64,000 nucleotides of DNA from Tumebacillus avium (lineage in GTDB: Bacteria; Bacillota; Bacilli; Tumebacillales; Tumebacillaceae): positions 2,146,501-2,210,500 of the forward strand of contig NZ_CP021434.1 of NCBI RefSeq assembly GCF_002162355.1. The letters are read 5' to 3'. Below the pieces are notes generated by a model. That model saw nothing but the letters and a program-made list of their open reading frames with translations. It did no database searches and was not told where the DNA came from. Shown here in pieces: positions 16,641 through 24,542 of this stretch. Both the position numbers and the translations under genes were made by a program. Numbering within the stretch: the first letter of the stretch is position 1; every line of letters begins with the position of its first letter.

Positions 16641-16858
16641 TTATCAACAGAGATGTGCACATATCCACGGAGTTGTTCACAGGCTATTGTGGATAACGTG
16701 GAAAAGTGTTGAAACGGGGCGTTTTCTAAATCGACAAATATCCTCAAAAAATTATGTAAAGTAATTTGCGGTTTTGGGGATAAGTAGGGTGTTTTGGGGA
16801 GAAATGTTGAAAAATCGGCTTTGGTGGCTGTGGATATGTCTGTGGATAGTGTGGATGA
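16641..16858. other. DnaA-box cluster in a 467-bp non-coding gap
   Basis: The gap 16494-16960 has no gene but many DnaA-box-like 9-mers. A perfect TTATCCACA is at 16688-16696 (minus orientation). One-mismatch copies are TTATCAACA at 16641-16649 (plus) and, on the minus strand, TTATCCCCA at 16775-16783, ATATCCACA at 16829-16837, CTATCCACA at 16841-16849 and TCATCCACA at 16850-16858. Weaker copies lie at 16661 and 16673. The surroundings are AT-rich. No dnaA or dnaN is near, so this is more likely a DnaA-binding or titration site than the main origin; that role is inference. Confidence 0.65.
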
Positions 16859-16926
16859 ATTGAAATTTGTAAAATAATACTCACAGTTTTGATGTTGGAT
16901 TCTTGAAAAACTTGTCGAAACTTCTT

Positions 16927-16961
16927 AAAAAAAGGGATGTCTCCGCAGAGACATCCTTTTT
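16927..16961. terminator. Bidirectional terminator
   Basis: GGATGTCTC pairs perfectly with GAGACATCC over CGCA, with A7 on the left and T5 on the right. It ends the 101-aa gene on minus and separates it from the DnaA-box region. Confidence 0.9.
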
Positions 16962-17266
16962 CACGACTTCGAAGGCTGATTGGTCTGCGTGTCCGGCTGC
17001 GGCATGCCCGATTGGGGGCGGGTGCCCGCTTCCCACATCTGGGTGGGCTGGGCCGTTTGGTTGTGGCCTTGGGTGTCGTCGAGCGGGGCTTGGTTGAGAT
17101 TGCCCGATTGGATCGCCTGAATCAGCAACTGGTTGTTCTTGACGATGATGTCGGCGATGGCCAGGCCCAATTTGACGCCGTCGGTTACAGTGCCGTTGAT
17201 CACTCCGCTGCTGGCGAGAATCTCTTCGATCTCGCGCTCCGACAAGCCGGGATTTTGATTGTTCAT
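16961..17266 (-). CDS. Hypothetical small protein, 101 aa
   Basis: Not recognised. The first 60 residues look folded and partly helical (LSEREIEEILASSG, LGLAIADIIVKNNQLL); the last 45 are polar, rich in Gln, Pro and Thr, and probably disordered. No signal peptide or membrane segment. AAGGA lies about nine bases before the ATG, and a clean terminator follows, which supports a real gene. It is downstream of the Yip1-type gene on the same strand. Confidence 0.65.
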   Translation of the reverse strand: MNNQNPGLSEREIEEILASSGVINGTVTDGVKLGLAIADIIVKNNQLLIQAIQSGNLNQAPLDDTQGHNQTAQPTQMWEAGTRPQSGMPQPDTQTNQPSKS

Positions 17267-17331
17267 TCCTGCACGTCCTTTCCAAGAACAGTTCTGCCTA
17301 TAGCGTCTCTATCCCGTGGAAAGATCATGCA

Positions 17332-17967
17332 TTAGATGAGCGAATACACCAAGATGACCAGAACGAGGATGACCACGAGCGGCAGGAACAGCGTCGCCAC
17401 CGCGCGCCCAATCGTGAAGCGGTGCGCCTCGGCAACAAAGCTCAGCGTGAGGAAGAGATAGAAGACATAGGGAGCGAATGAGCCAACCAGCTCAACAAAC
17501 ACCGCGATGGTTGCCCACAGCCCTTCCTGAATCGGAACGCCGTCCAGCAAAAACAGATTGTCTCCGTACAGCCAGACGTTCAGCGGGATCAGCACCAGCG
17601 ATAGCGCCAGCGGCAGGTGCGCCCAGCCCAGCGCGACGATCAGCTCGCGATACGTGCCTTTCCCGCCAAACAGCCGCCCGACCCAAAGTGTGAGCAAAGC
17701 GCCAAACACCAGGCCGAAGAGGGCAGCCACCACCCCGCTGATCACAACCATCAGCCAGATCTGCCACAAGGGCGTGACTTCAAGCATCCATCGCTCTAAG
17801 CTGTCCACAGTCTCCGCAAAACCTTCGGCCACACCGGCCAGCACTACGATCAGGAAAAACAGGCCCCGGTACAGCCCGCGGTTGTTCAGCAGAAACCGCA
17901 TCGTCGCGCGGGGCTTCGAGAAGATCGAAAGCAGGGGGTACATTTTCAAGTGCGATACACCATCCAT
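17332..17967 (-). CDS. Yip1 domain membrane protein
   Basis: This 211-aa integral membrane protein has about five helices and the pattern of the bacterial Yip1 family: an N-terminal cytosolic segment with FSKPRATMRFLL, then helices with FGLVFGALLTLWVGRLFGGKGTYRELIVALGWAHLPL and conserved Pro residues. Role unknown; family members often sit near secretion or transport genes. The start is uncertain because the ribosome site is weak; a second Met at residue 9 is possible. A second Yip1-type gene lies at 40481. Confidence 0.78.
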   Translation of the reverse strand: MDGVSHLKMYPLLSIFSKPRATMRFLLNNRGLYRGLFFLIVVLAGVAEGFAETVDSLERWMLEVTPLWQIWLMVVISGVVAALFGLVFGALLTLWVGRLFGGKGTYRELIVALGWAHLPLALSLVLIPLNVWLYGDNLFLLDGVPIQEGLWATIAVFVELVGSFAPYVFYLFLTLSFVAEAHRFTIGRAVATLFLPLVVILVLVILVYSLI

Positions 17968-18103
17968 TTCATATCATCCATTTTCCAAAAATGAGTCCAG
18001 CGAAAACTTTCTAAATCTTATCACAAGCGGACGGTTGCCTGAATTCGCTTTTTGCTGGGAACACTGGCAGGTAAAACCATTGTTGATCAAGGAGGGAAGA
18101 GCG

Positions 18104-20332
18104 ATGCCCTTTATCCGGGTGCTGCTGCTTTGCCTGTTCCTGTCTTTCGTACCGCCCATGCCCGCCATTCACGCGTCCTCCGAGACGCTCGATACAACTC
18201 CTGACCGCCAGGCGCTGCTCGTGCTGATCAACCGCCTCGGCTATGATGACCTCGCCGAGATGCCCGAGCTGCAAAAGCTGTCCCGGCGCGGCGCCGTCGC
18301 TTTGATGAACGTCAACACCGGCGGCAAACGCACCGACTCCAACGCCTATGTGACGATGGCGGCAGGCGTGCCTGCCAAGCTGAACAGCAAAGACATGCTC
18401 GCTTACAACGCCGACGAAAAGCTCCACGACGTCCCAGTCTCCGCTGCCCACGCCGGACTGCACGGCCATCCCCCCGGGCAGGACGTGCTGCTGATGTCCC
18501 TGCCGCGCATTGCGCGCAAACAGGAGCGCTGGAACTTCAAAGCATCGGCGGTGGGTCTCGGCGATGCTTTGCAGCGCCACGGCCTGCAGACGGCGGTGCT
18601 CGGCTCCAGCGACAAAGGGAACGAGCTCTGGCGTCCGGCCACGCTGTTCACTTCAGACGAAAAAGGGCGCACCCCGTACGGCGATGTCGGCGACCAGCTG
18701 TTAAAAAGCGACCCGGCCCGCCCCTACGGCGTCCGCACCGACTATGAGCGGATGTGGGAAACGTACCGCATCCTGCAAGGGCAGGCTGAGCTTGTCGTCT
18801 TTGACCTCGCCGACCTCTACCGCGTCGGAGAGTACCGTCCAAATCTGACCGGGGAGCAGTTTGCTAAGCTTCGCCGCCAAGCGCTGCGTGAAGCTGACCA
18901 ATTTATCGGAAAGCTGGCAGGCGAAATCGATCAAAACTCCCTGCTCCTCATCGCGTCCCCGCAAGCCCCCGTCTCCGCCCAAGTCCGGGCGGAATGGATC
19001 GCGCCGGTGATCGCCGCCGGGGGCAGCATGATCGAAGACTCCGTGCTGACATCGGCGACGACCAGGCGCGAAGGCATCGTCTCCAACCTCGATGTCGCGC
19101 CAACTCTGCTGCACTTCCTCGGCGTGCCCAAGCCGCACGGGATGATCGGCTATCCGCTGCAGCCGACCGACGCCATCGGACCCCGCCAGCTCGACGTGTT
19201 GAAAGCGTCGACCGTCTGGACGTACAGCAACCGGGCGGCGGTGCTCGGCGCAGTTGGCGCGATTATCGGCAGCGGGCTGCTGCTCGCCGTGCTGCGCCTG
19301 TTCCAAGTGCGCACCGGCATCACCCTCGGCGGCATCCGCGTCCTGCTCTGGACGGCGCTCGCCATGCCGCTCTGCCTCTATCTGCTCCCGCTCTTGCGCC
19401 CGTCCGGCTTGTGGGAAGTGGCAGGCGGGCTCTGGGCGCTGTACCTGCTGATCGCGGCGATTCCGTTTCGCATCCTGCCGTTTTGCCAAAAGCTGACCGG
19501 GCGCCTGATCTGGCTCAGCGCCTGGACGATCCTTGTCATCGTCGTGGACACTTGGCAAGGCGGCATGCTCGCCAAGCGCGGGCTCTTGTCCTACGACCCG
19601 ATCGTCGGGGCGCGCTATTACGGGATCGGCAACGAATACATGGGCATCGTGATCGGCGCGGCTGTGCTGCTCTACGCGGCGCTCCGGCATGCCACCCGCC
19701 TCGAACAGCGCTGGCTTGGCCGGGGCGCAGTCGCCGGCGGGGTGCTCTTGACGATCTTTTTCGCATCGCCCGCCCTTGGCACCAACACGGGCGGAGCGCT
19801 GACCATGGCGGGCACGACCGGGCTGTGTCTGGCCATGCAAAAGCGCTGCAAGCTGCTCCCGACGCTTGGCGTTCTGTTCACGTCGCTGCTCGGCGCGGCC
19901 GTGATTCTGCTTCTGCTCAACCAGCCCAGCGCCCAGCCTTCCCATATTGGAGCGGCAGCCGGGCAGGTGCTGTCCGGCGGCTTTGACGAGATGTCGCGGA
20001 TCTTCGCCCGCAAGTCGGACATGTTCGTCCGCCTGCTTTTCTCCTCAGTCTGGCCGAGCCTGTTTTTGCTGCTGCTCTCCCTGTTCGCTTATGTGCTCTT
20101 TGCCCCCGGCGGGCATGAAAAAAGAGCATGGCAGACGCGCTATCCCTATTACCGGACAGCGGTCGGCGGCATGCTCGCCGGAAGTTTGGTCGGAATGTTG
20201 ACGAACGATTCCGGAATTGTGGTGCTGGGGATGATGTCGCTGTTTGCCTTGTTCCCCACGCTTTTGATCTGGCTGGAGACGGAGACCGTCCCCGGCGGCA
20301 CGCCCAAGCGCTCGCTGTCCTTACGACGGTAA
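18104..20332 (+). CDS. Polytopic membrane protein with alkaline-phosphatase-like extracytoplasmic domain
   Basis: The 742-aa protein begins with a signal sequence ending near HASS (about residue 26). Residues about 35-380 look like an alkaline-phosphatase/phosphoglyceromutase-fold domain: LVLINRLGYDDL in the metal-strand position, then NVNTGGKRTDSNAYVTMAAG and SNLDVAPTLLHFLGV near its end. About ten membrane helices follow from residue 390. The classical metal ligands are only partly clear, so catalysis is not certain. ATG at 18104 follows GGAGGG; the longer frame upstream covers the Yip1 gene on the other strand. Its last 12 bases overlap the convergent EAL gene. Confidence 0.72.
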   Translation: MPFIRVLLLCLFLSFVPPMPAIHASSETLDTTPDRQALLVLINRLGYDDLAEMPELQKLSRRGAVALMNVNTGGKRTDSNAYVTMAAGVPAKLNSKDMLAYNADEKLHDVPVSAAHAGLHGHPPGQDVLLMSLPRIARKQERWNFKASAVGLGDALQRHGLQTAVLGSSDKGNELWRPATLFTSDEKGRTPYGDVGDQLLKSDPARPYGVRTDYERMWETYRILQGQAELVVFDLADLYRVGEYRPNLTGEQFAKLRRQALREADQFIGKLAGEIDQNSLLLIASPQAPVSAQVRAEWIAPVIAAGGSMIEDSVLTSATTRREGIVSNLDVAPTLLHFLGVPKPHGMIGYPLQPTDAIGPRQLDVLKASTVWTYSNRAAVLGAVGAIIGSGLLLAVLRLFQVRTGITLGGIRVLLWTALAMPLCLYLLPLLRPSGLWEVAGGLWALYLLIAAIPFRILPFCQKLTGRLIWLSAWTILVIVVDTWQGGMLAKRGLLSYDPIVGARYYGIGNEYMGIVIGAAVLLYAALRHATRLEQRWLGRGAVAGGVLLTIFFASPALGTNTGGALTMAGTTGLCLAMQKRCKLLPTLGVLFTSLLGAAVILLLLNQPSAQPSHIGAAAGQVLSGGFDEMSRIFARKSDMFVRLLFSSVWPSLFLLLLSLFAYVLFAPGGHEKRAWQTRYPYYRTAVGGMLAGSLVGMLTNDSGIVVLGMMSLFALFPTLLIWLETETVPGGTPKRSLSLRR

Positions 20333-21379
20333 AGGCAGCTTCATCGAGACGGGAGCAGGTTCGAGATCGGGCTTGCCAAACAGGTAGCCTTGGAACAGTT
20401 CAAAGCCCTGTTCGACCAGCCACAGCCAGTCTTCCTCCCGCTCCACGCCTTCCGCAAGCGGTGTGGCGCCCACTTCGCGGGCCGTCTGCAAAAACAAGCG
20501 GGCGACCTCCTGTTTCTCTGCATCATCGGCCACGCCTTGCACATAATGCATGTCCAATTTGACAAAATCGGGCTTGAGCCGCAGCACATTTTCCAGCGTC
20601 GAGAAGCCTTGTCCTACATCGTCGAGCGCATAGCGGAAGCCATGGCGGCGGTAATACTGCAGGATGTTTTCCAGATGGCCGATGCTCTGCACCTCTTCTG
20701 TCTCCACCACTTCAAAGACGATCCGGCTCGGATCGATCCCGGTCTCGCGGGCGGCGGCGAGCGTGCTTTGCAGGCAATGCTCGGGCGTGTAGATCGCCGT
20801 CGGAATGAAGTTGACAAACACGAGGTTGTCCCCGACGCGGTCAGCCTGGCGCACCGCCTGCATCCGGCAGACGCGGTCGAGCGCAAACAGGCGTCCCCGC
20901 GCCCGGGCCGCGTCAAACATCTTGTATGGCGGGATCAGGCCGTCATTGGCGTCGAGCGCTCGCGACAGGAATTCATAGCCGCAGACCTGCGCTGCCCCGT
21001 CGTTCACCGACACGATCGGCTGGTAGACGGTGCGCACGCGGCTCTGGTCGATCACGTCGTCGATCCAATGCGCATCGTGGCGGCGGCGCAGCTCTTCCAG
21101 ACTCAGCCAGCCTGCTGCGGGCAGATCGCCGATGCCTTCGTCGATGGGTAACGCGGAGATCTGCGCCGCATCCATATGCGCGGCAAAATAATCGAGCAGC
21201 GCGGCAACGTCCGCTTCGGCTGCCCAAACTGTTTGTTCATCCACTCTTCTCAGCGGGGTGTGCAGATCACCTTGAAGCCATTCCTTCAGGCGCATCCCGT
21301 TCTCTTCCCCAAGAAAGCGCACCGCATACCCGGCCGGGCTCGTCGCACAGGCCAGGCATTGTTCCTTCCTTTCGGTCAT
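20321..21379 (-). CDS. EAL domain protein (c-di-GMP phosphodiesterase-like)
   Basis: The 352-aa protein has about 110 N-terminal residues with a CLAC pair near the start and no known domain, followed by a complete EAL fold. EAL enzymes cut c-di-GMP to pGpG. Expected site residues are present: Glu in GYEFLSRA (the signature reads EFL in place of EAL), Asn in FVNFIP, Glu in FEVVETEE, Asp-Asp in ALDDVGQGF, Lys in VKLDMHYV, Glu in LAEGVERE and Gln in FQGYLFGKP. The enzyme may thus be active. GGGGGAG lies before the ATG. It overlaps the convergent membrane-protein gene by 12 bases. Confidence 0.9.
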   Translation of the reverse strand: MTERKEQCLACATSPAGYAVRFLGEENGMRLKEWLQGDLHTPLRRVDEQTVWAAEADVAALLDYFAAHMDAAQISALPIDEGIGDLPAAGWLSLEELRRRHDAHWIDDVIDQSRVRTVYQPIVSVNDGAAQVCGYEFLSRALDANDGLIPPYKMFDAARARGRLFALDRVCRMQAVRQADRVGDNLVFVNFIPTAIYTPEHCLQSTLAAARETGIDPSRIVFEVVETEEVQSIGHLENILQYYRRHGFRYALDDVGQGFSTLENVLRLKPDFVKLDMHYVQGVADDAEKQEVARLFLQTAREVGATPLAEGVEREEDWLWLVEQGFELFQGYLFGKPDLEPAPVSMKLPLPS

Positions 21380-21509
21380 CCACTAGCTCCCCCTTGCCGT
21401 TTTGTCCCTATTACTTGCATATTCGGGTTGTTAAAGATAGATTCCTGTTCCATTTGCATGGTGAGTGATATAATTTCCCAAGCTATCCAAAACAGCTTAG
21501 GAGATGACA

Positions 21510-22160
21510 GTGTTTATGCAGAATTCTCGGGCATTTGAAACGGTCCGCGACGAACTGCTGCTTCATCCTGTCTATAAAAAATTAACCTCGGCGGAGCACG
21601 TTCGTCTGTTTATGGAACATCACGTGTTTGCGGTCTGGGATTTTATGAGACTGCTCAAACGTTTGCAGCGCGAACTCACGGTGACCGATGTGCCGTGGTT
21701 GGAAGCGATGGAGGAAGCGGAGGCGGACACCGCGCCGATCCGCGGCTTTCTGGATCGGCTGCGCAAAGGCATGACGCCTTGGACGGCGCTCGAATCGCCG
21801 GACATTCCGGAGTCGGTGCGCCAGTTTGTGAACACCACGCTCGACATCGCCCTGCACGGCAAACCGCATCAGGTGGCGGCGGCGTTTTTTTACGGTCGGG
21901 AAGATATCATCCCCGACATGTTCACACACCTCGTTCGGGAACTTGAGGAAAGCGGCAAGTCGGCGGCAAGGCTTTTGTACTATTTGAAGCGCCATATCGA
22001 GCTCGACGGGGATGAGCATGGCCCGCTGGCGGAGCGACTTTTGTCCTACCTGTGCGCAGGAGATGCCGGGCGTGAACGGGAGGCGATGGAGACGGCCGAG
22101 CAGAGTTTGCGAAGCAGAATCAAGCTTTGGGATGGTGTAGCCGATTCTCTAACAACTTAA
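21510..22160 (+). CDS. DUF3050 (heme-oxygenase-like fold) protein
   Basis: The protein (about 216 aa) matches DUF3050, a family in the heme-oxygenase-like superfamily: HPVYKKLTSAEHVRLFMEHHVFAVWDFM with its His pair near the N terminus, and a late RHIELDGDEHGP segment. Such folds often bind two metal ions or heme and may act as oxidases; the reaction is unknown. The GTG at 21510 is six bases after TAGGAG and is the best start; ATG at 21504 and 21516 are in frame but badly spaced. An extended -10 (TGATATAAT) lies upstream. It precedes the precursor peptide on the same strand with no terminator, so a link with the RiPP genes is possible. Confidence 0.82.
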   Translation: MFMQNSRAFETVRDELLLHPVYKKLTSAEHVRLFMEHHVFAVWDFMRLLKRLQRELTVTDVPWLEAMEEAEADTAPIRGFLDRLRKGMTPWTALESPDIPESVRQFVNTTLDIALHGKPHQVAAAFFYGREDIIPDMFTHLVRELEESGKSAARLLYYLKRHIELDGDEHGPLAERLLSYLCAGDAGREREAMETAEQSLRSRIKLWDGVADSLTT

Positions 22161-22161
22161 A

Positions 22162-22245
22162 TTTACCCAGATGAAAAAGTTTAGTATGACTGTCAAAAAA
22201 ATGATGATTTCGACTCTTTGTATTTATTGTATCTTGATGTATAGT
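22162..22245 (+). promoter_or_regulatory. Two candidate promoters of the precursor peptide operon
   Basis: Candidate one is TTTACC (22162-22167), 17 bp, TATGAC (22185-22190). Candidate two is TTGTAT (22218-22223), 16 bp, TATAGT (22240-22245). Both point to the 37-residue peptide gene at 22268. Confidence 0.55.
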
Positions 22246-22267
22246 TTTATCTCAGGGAGGTGACAAA

Positions 22268-22381
22268 ATGAACCACGACTTGGATCAACTGGAGATCGTT
22301 GAAGCGGAAGACCTGCAGGTTGGACATGCGTTCCACACCTTCATGTTCCAATCGCACCTGGACGAATCGGAAGAAGTATAG
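22268..22381 (+). CDS. Putative RiPP precursor peptide, 37 aa
   Basis: This short ORF encodes 37 residues beginning MNHDLDQLEIVEAEDL and ending HLDESEEV. It has an ideal ribosome site (GGGAGGTG, five bases spacing) and its own upstream promoters. The first half is acidic and helix-prone, as in leader peptides bound by modifying enzymes; the second half holds three aromatic Phe, three His, one Asp, Ser and Thr, and no Cys. It lies directly before a B12-type radical SAM gene and an MNIO gene. A precursor role is inference from this position and from leader-like sequence; the core limits are unknown. Confidence 0.7.
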   Translation: MNHDLDQLEIVEAEDLQVGHAFHTFMFQSHLDESEEV

Positions 22382-22409
22382 ATTCACAAGCAGGGGTAGC
22401 TTGTTTTTC

Positions 22410-22463
22410 ATAGAGAAGCGGGGGGTACTTGTTGGGGGGGCAGGTATCGCCGTGCTTCTCTAT
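22410..22463 (+). other. Inverted repeat between precursor and radical SAM gene
   Basis: ATAGAGAAGC (22410-22419) pairs with GCTTCTCTAT (22454-22463), enclosing a G-rich 34-base loop with runs of six and seven G. Only a weak CTTT follows. It may act as a partial terminator or RNA-stability element giving more precursor than enzyme. Confidence 0.55.
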
Positions 22464-22509
22464 CTTTATGAAGACGCAAGATAGACGTTTGATATGAGGG
22501 GATTGGCAT

Positions 22510-24531
22510 ATGAGCAAAGTGATGCTTGTGTTTCCGCCGCTGACGGAAGCGCGTCTGTTCCCTTACCTGAGTCTGCCGATGATCACCGCCTACCTGCGCC
22601 GTGCGGGCGTCGAGGTCGGCCAGCATGATTTGAATCTCGATTTGTGCCACCGCCTGTTTTCAAAAAAGTGCCTCGGCAGCTTTTTGCAGCAGCTGGAGCG
22701 CACGTCGCAAGGGCTGTTAAAAGAGGAGTACCGCGCCGAGCTGGCGCGTTATCTGCTCTTGCATCATGATCGGCTGTGGCAGGATGTGATCGAAAAAAAG
22801 TCCGGGTCGATCCGCGAGACGGCGGCCGGGCTGCCCTTTGTCCGCCAAGGGGTGGAACTGCTCTTGGAAGGCTCGGTGCTGAAAGAAGAAGTCACGTCGC
22901 TTTCGAAGATCGCCAAAAGAGCGCTGGAGTATGAGATCGAAGGGCTGAATGCTGAAGATTTGAATGCTACTGATGCTACTGATGCTACTGATGCTACTGA
23001 TGCTACTGATGCGACTGATGCGACTGATGCGACTGATGCGACTGATGATCTTGCCGCCGTTGAGCTGTATGGCGTGCTGCGTGAGAAGCTTTTGCAGGAG
23101 CAGCCGGATGTGTTTGCCGTATCCGTTGCCTACTACAGCCAACTGTTGCCGACGTTGCTTTTGGCCCGGTGGGTCAAAGAGCTGCGTCCGGAGACGCTGG
23201 TCATCGTTGGCGGACAGCAGATGATGCTGCGCGGGGAGGAGATCTGCATGATCCCCGAGTTCGTCCGGCATCTCGACGGCATCGGAGTTGGTCCCGGCGA
23301 AGAGTCGATGGACAAGCTGATGCAAGCGCTTGCAGGTGAACTGCCGCGTGCCGACGTGCCTGATTTTATCTGGCTGCAGGGCGGTGAGGCCAGTGTGCGC
23401 GGGCCGCGTTCGACGGTGGGGATCCAGCAGGTGCCGACACCCGATTTTGCCGGGCTGAACGTCAAAGGCTATCTGCATGAAGAGTTCCACTTCGGGCTGA
23501 CGACCTGTGTCGGCTGTTTTTACGGGCGGTGCGTGTTCTGCTCGTACGGCAACCGTTCGCGGCGGGAGAAGAGCTATCAGCAAAAGACCGCTCGGCAACT
23601 AGCCAACGAATGCCGCGAGCTGATCGATCGCTACGGCGTGTCGCGGATCAATTTTGTCGATGAAAACACCAACTTGCGCCTTGTGAAAAATGCGATGCGG
23701 CTCTTGCGGGAACAAGGGTACCGCCTGCAGTTCACGACGCGCAACCGGCTGGAGGAGTGCCTGCTCGACGCAGCGTTTGTGCAGGAACTGAAAGAGTTGG
23801 GTTGTGTGCTGATGTCGTCCGGGTATGAGACGAACTCGCAGCGCCTGCTCGACAAAATGGACAAAGGCGTGCAGGCCAGCCACTACCAGACGATCATCGA
23901 CAACCTGCACCGGGCGGGGATTCCTTTGCAGCTTGGGATCATGGGCGGCATCTTGGATGAAACGCCGGAAGAGGTGGCGGCATCGCAGGCGTTTTTGGCT
24001 GAAAATGCGGACAAGATCGGCATCGACGTGATGCAGATGCTGGTCGCAGAGCCCCAGACGTATCTGGCGGAAGACGCACAGAAGTATGACATCAGGTGGA
24101 AAGACACGGCAGAACTCAGGGGCAACCGGCTGTTAAGCTATGGGATGGGCCGGATGGGGAACGACTTTTTGTATGAAGACGGGGATACGTTTGACGAGCG
24201 TTTGCAGCGGTTTTTGGAGATCTACAAAAGTGTCAAACCGCAGAAAAACAGCAACCTCGCGCCACATGAACGCAGGCGCGGCAAGCAGGTGGTGCAGGAA
24301 GACCTGGAACGGGTAACGCTGATGCCTTGGGTGAAAGTGATCGAGGCAACGCAGCGGCCGGGTCAGCCTGCCAGGCGTTTTATCGCCGACCTGATGTGGC
24401 AGCGGTTTTATGTGCTGCCTGAAGGTCTGGCGCTGCAGGGGGGAGACCTGCTGGTGCCGGACGGGCGCGGGGAAGCGCGCAAGATGCTGCAGATGTTCGT
24501 GCAAATGGGGTTAGGGCTACCTACATTGTAA
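22510..24531 (+). CDS. B12-binding-type radical SAM enzyme of a RiPP cluster
   Basis: This 673-aa protein has an N-terminal cobalamin-binding-like region (residues about 1-300; KVMLVFPPLTEARLFPYL, AGVEVGQHDLNLDL, LVIVGGQQMM, GIGVGPGEE) and a radical SAM core that opens with a Cys cluster at Cys333, Cys336, Cys341 and Cys344. Spacing is CX4CX2C or CX7CX2C, not the usual CX3CX2C. Later core motifs include INFVDENTNL and GIMGGILDETPEE. Residues 153-179 are nine Ala-Thr-Asp repeats. It probably methylates or rearranges the precursor peptide. GAGGGG sits eight bases before the ATG, and the MNIO gene follows 11 bp later. Confidence 0.88.
   Translation: MSKVMLVFPPLTEARLFPYLSLPMITAYLRRAGVEVGQHDLNLDLCHRLFSKKCLGSFLQQLERTSQGLLKEEYRAELARYLLLHHDRLWQDVIEKKSGSIRETAAGLPFVRQGVELLLEGSVLKEEVTSLSKIAKRALEYEIEGLNAEDLNATDATDATDATDATDATDATDATDATDDLAAVELYGVLREKLLQEQPDVFAVSVAYYSQLLPTLLLARWVKELRPETLVIVGGQQMMLRGEEICMIPEFVRHLDGIGVGPGEESMDKLMQALAGELPRADVPDFIWLQGGEASVRGPRSTVGIQQVPTPDFAGLNVKGYLHEEFHFGLTTCVGCFYGRCVFCSYGNRSRREKSYQQKTARQLANECRELIDRYGVSRINFVDENTNLRLVKNAMRLLREQGYRLQFTTRNRLEECLLDAAFVQELKELGCVLMSSGYETNSQRLLDKMDKGVQASHYQTIIDNLHRAGIPLQLGIMGGILDETPEEVAASQAFLAENADKIGIDVMQMLVAEPQTYLAEDAQKYDIRWKDTAELRGNRLLSYGMGRMGNDFLYEDGDTFDERLQRFLEIYKSVKPQKNSNLAPHERRRGKQVVQEDLERVTLMPWVKVIEATQRPGQPARRFIADLMWQRFYVLPEGLALQGGDLLVPDGRGEARKMLQMFVQMGLGLPTL
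22966..23046 (+). repeat. Nine tandem 9-bp repeats inside the radical SAM gene
   Basis: Five copies of GCTACTGAT are followed by four of GCGACTGAT, in frame, encoding (Ala-Thr-Asp)9. The unit is a multiple of three, so copy-number changes alter linker length without a frameshift. Confidence 0.97.
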
Positions 24532-24542
24532 GGAGGACGCTT

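Noticed and set aside
16494-16960. Chromosomal origin oriC
   Set aside because: DnaA boxes are present, but no dnaA, dnaN, rpmH or gidA genes lie near and no clear DnaA-trio element was identified. Kept as a DnaA-box cluster only.
22299-22484. 61-codon frame overlapping the precursor peptide
   Set aside because: No ribosome site, runs through the hairpin, and its N-terminal half is a frame-shifted copy of the peptide gene.
22966-23046. CRISPR-like tandem repeat
   Set aside because: Units are 9 bp with no spacers and are in frame within a gene; it is a minisatellite.
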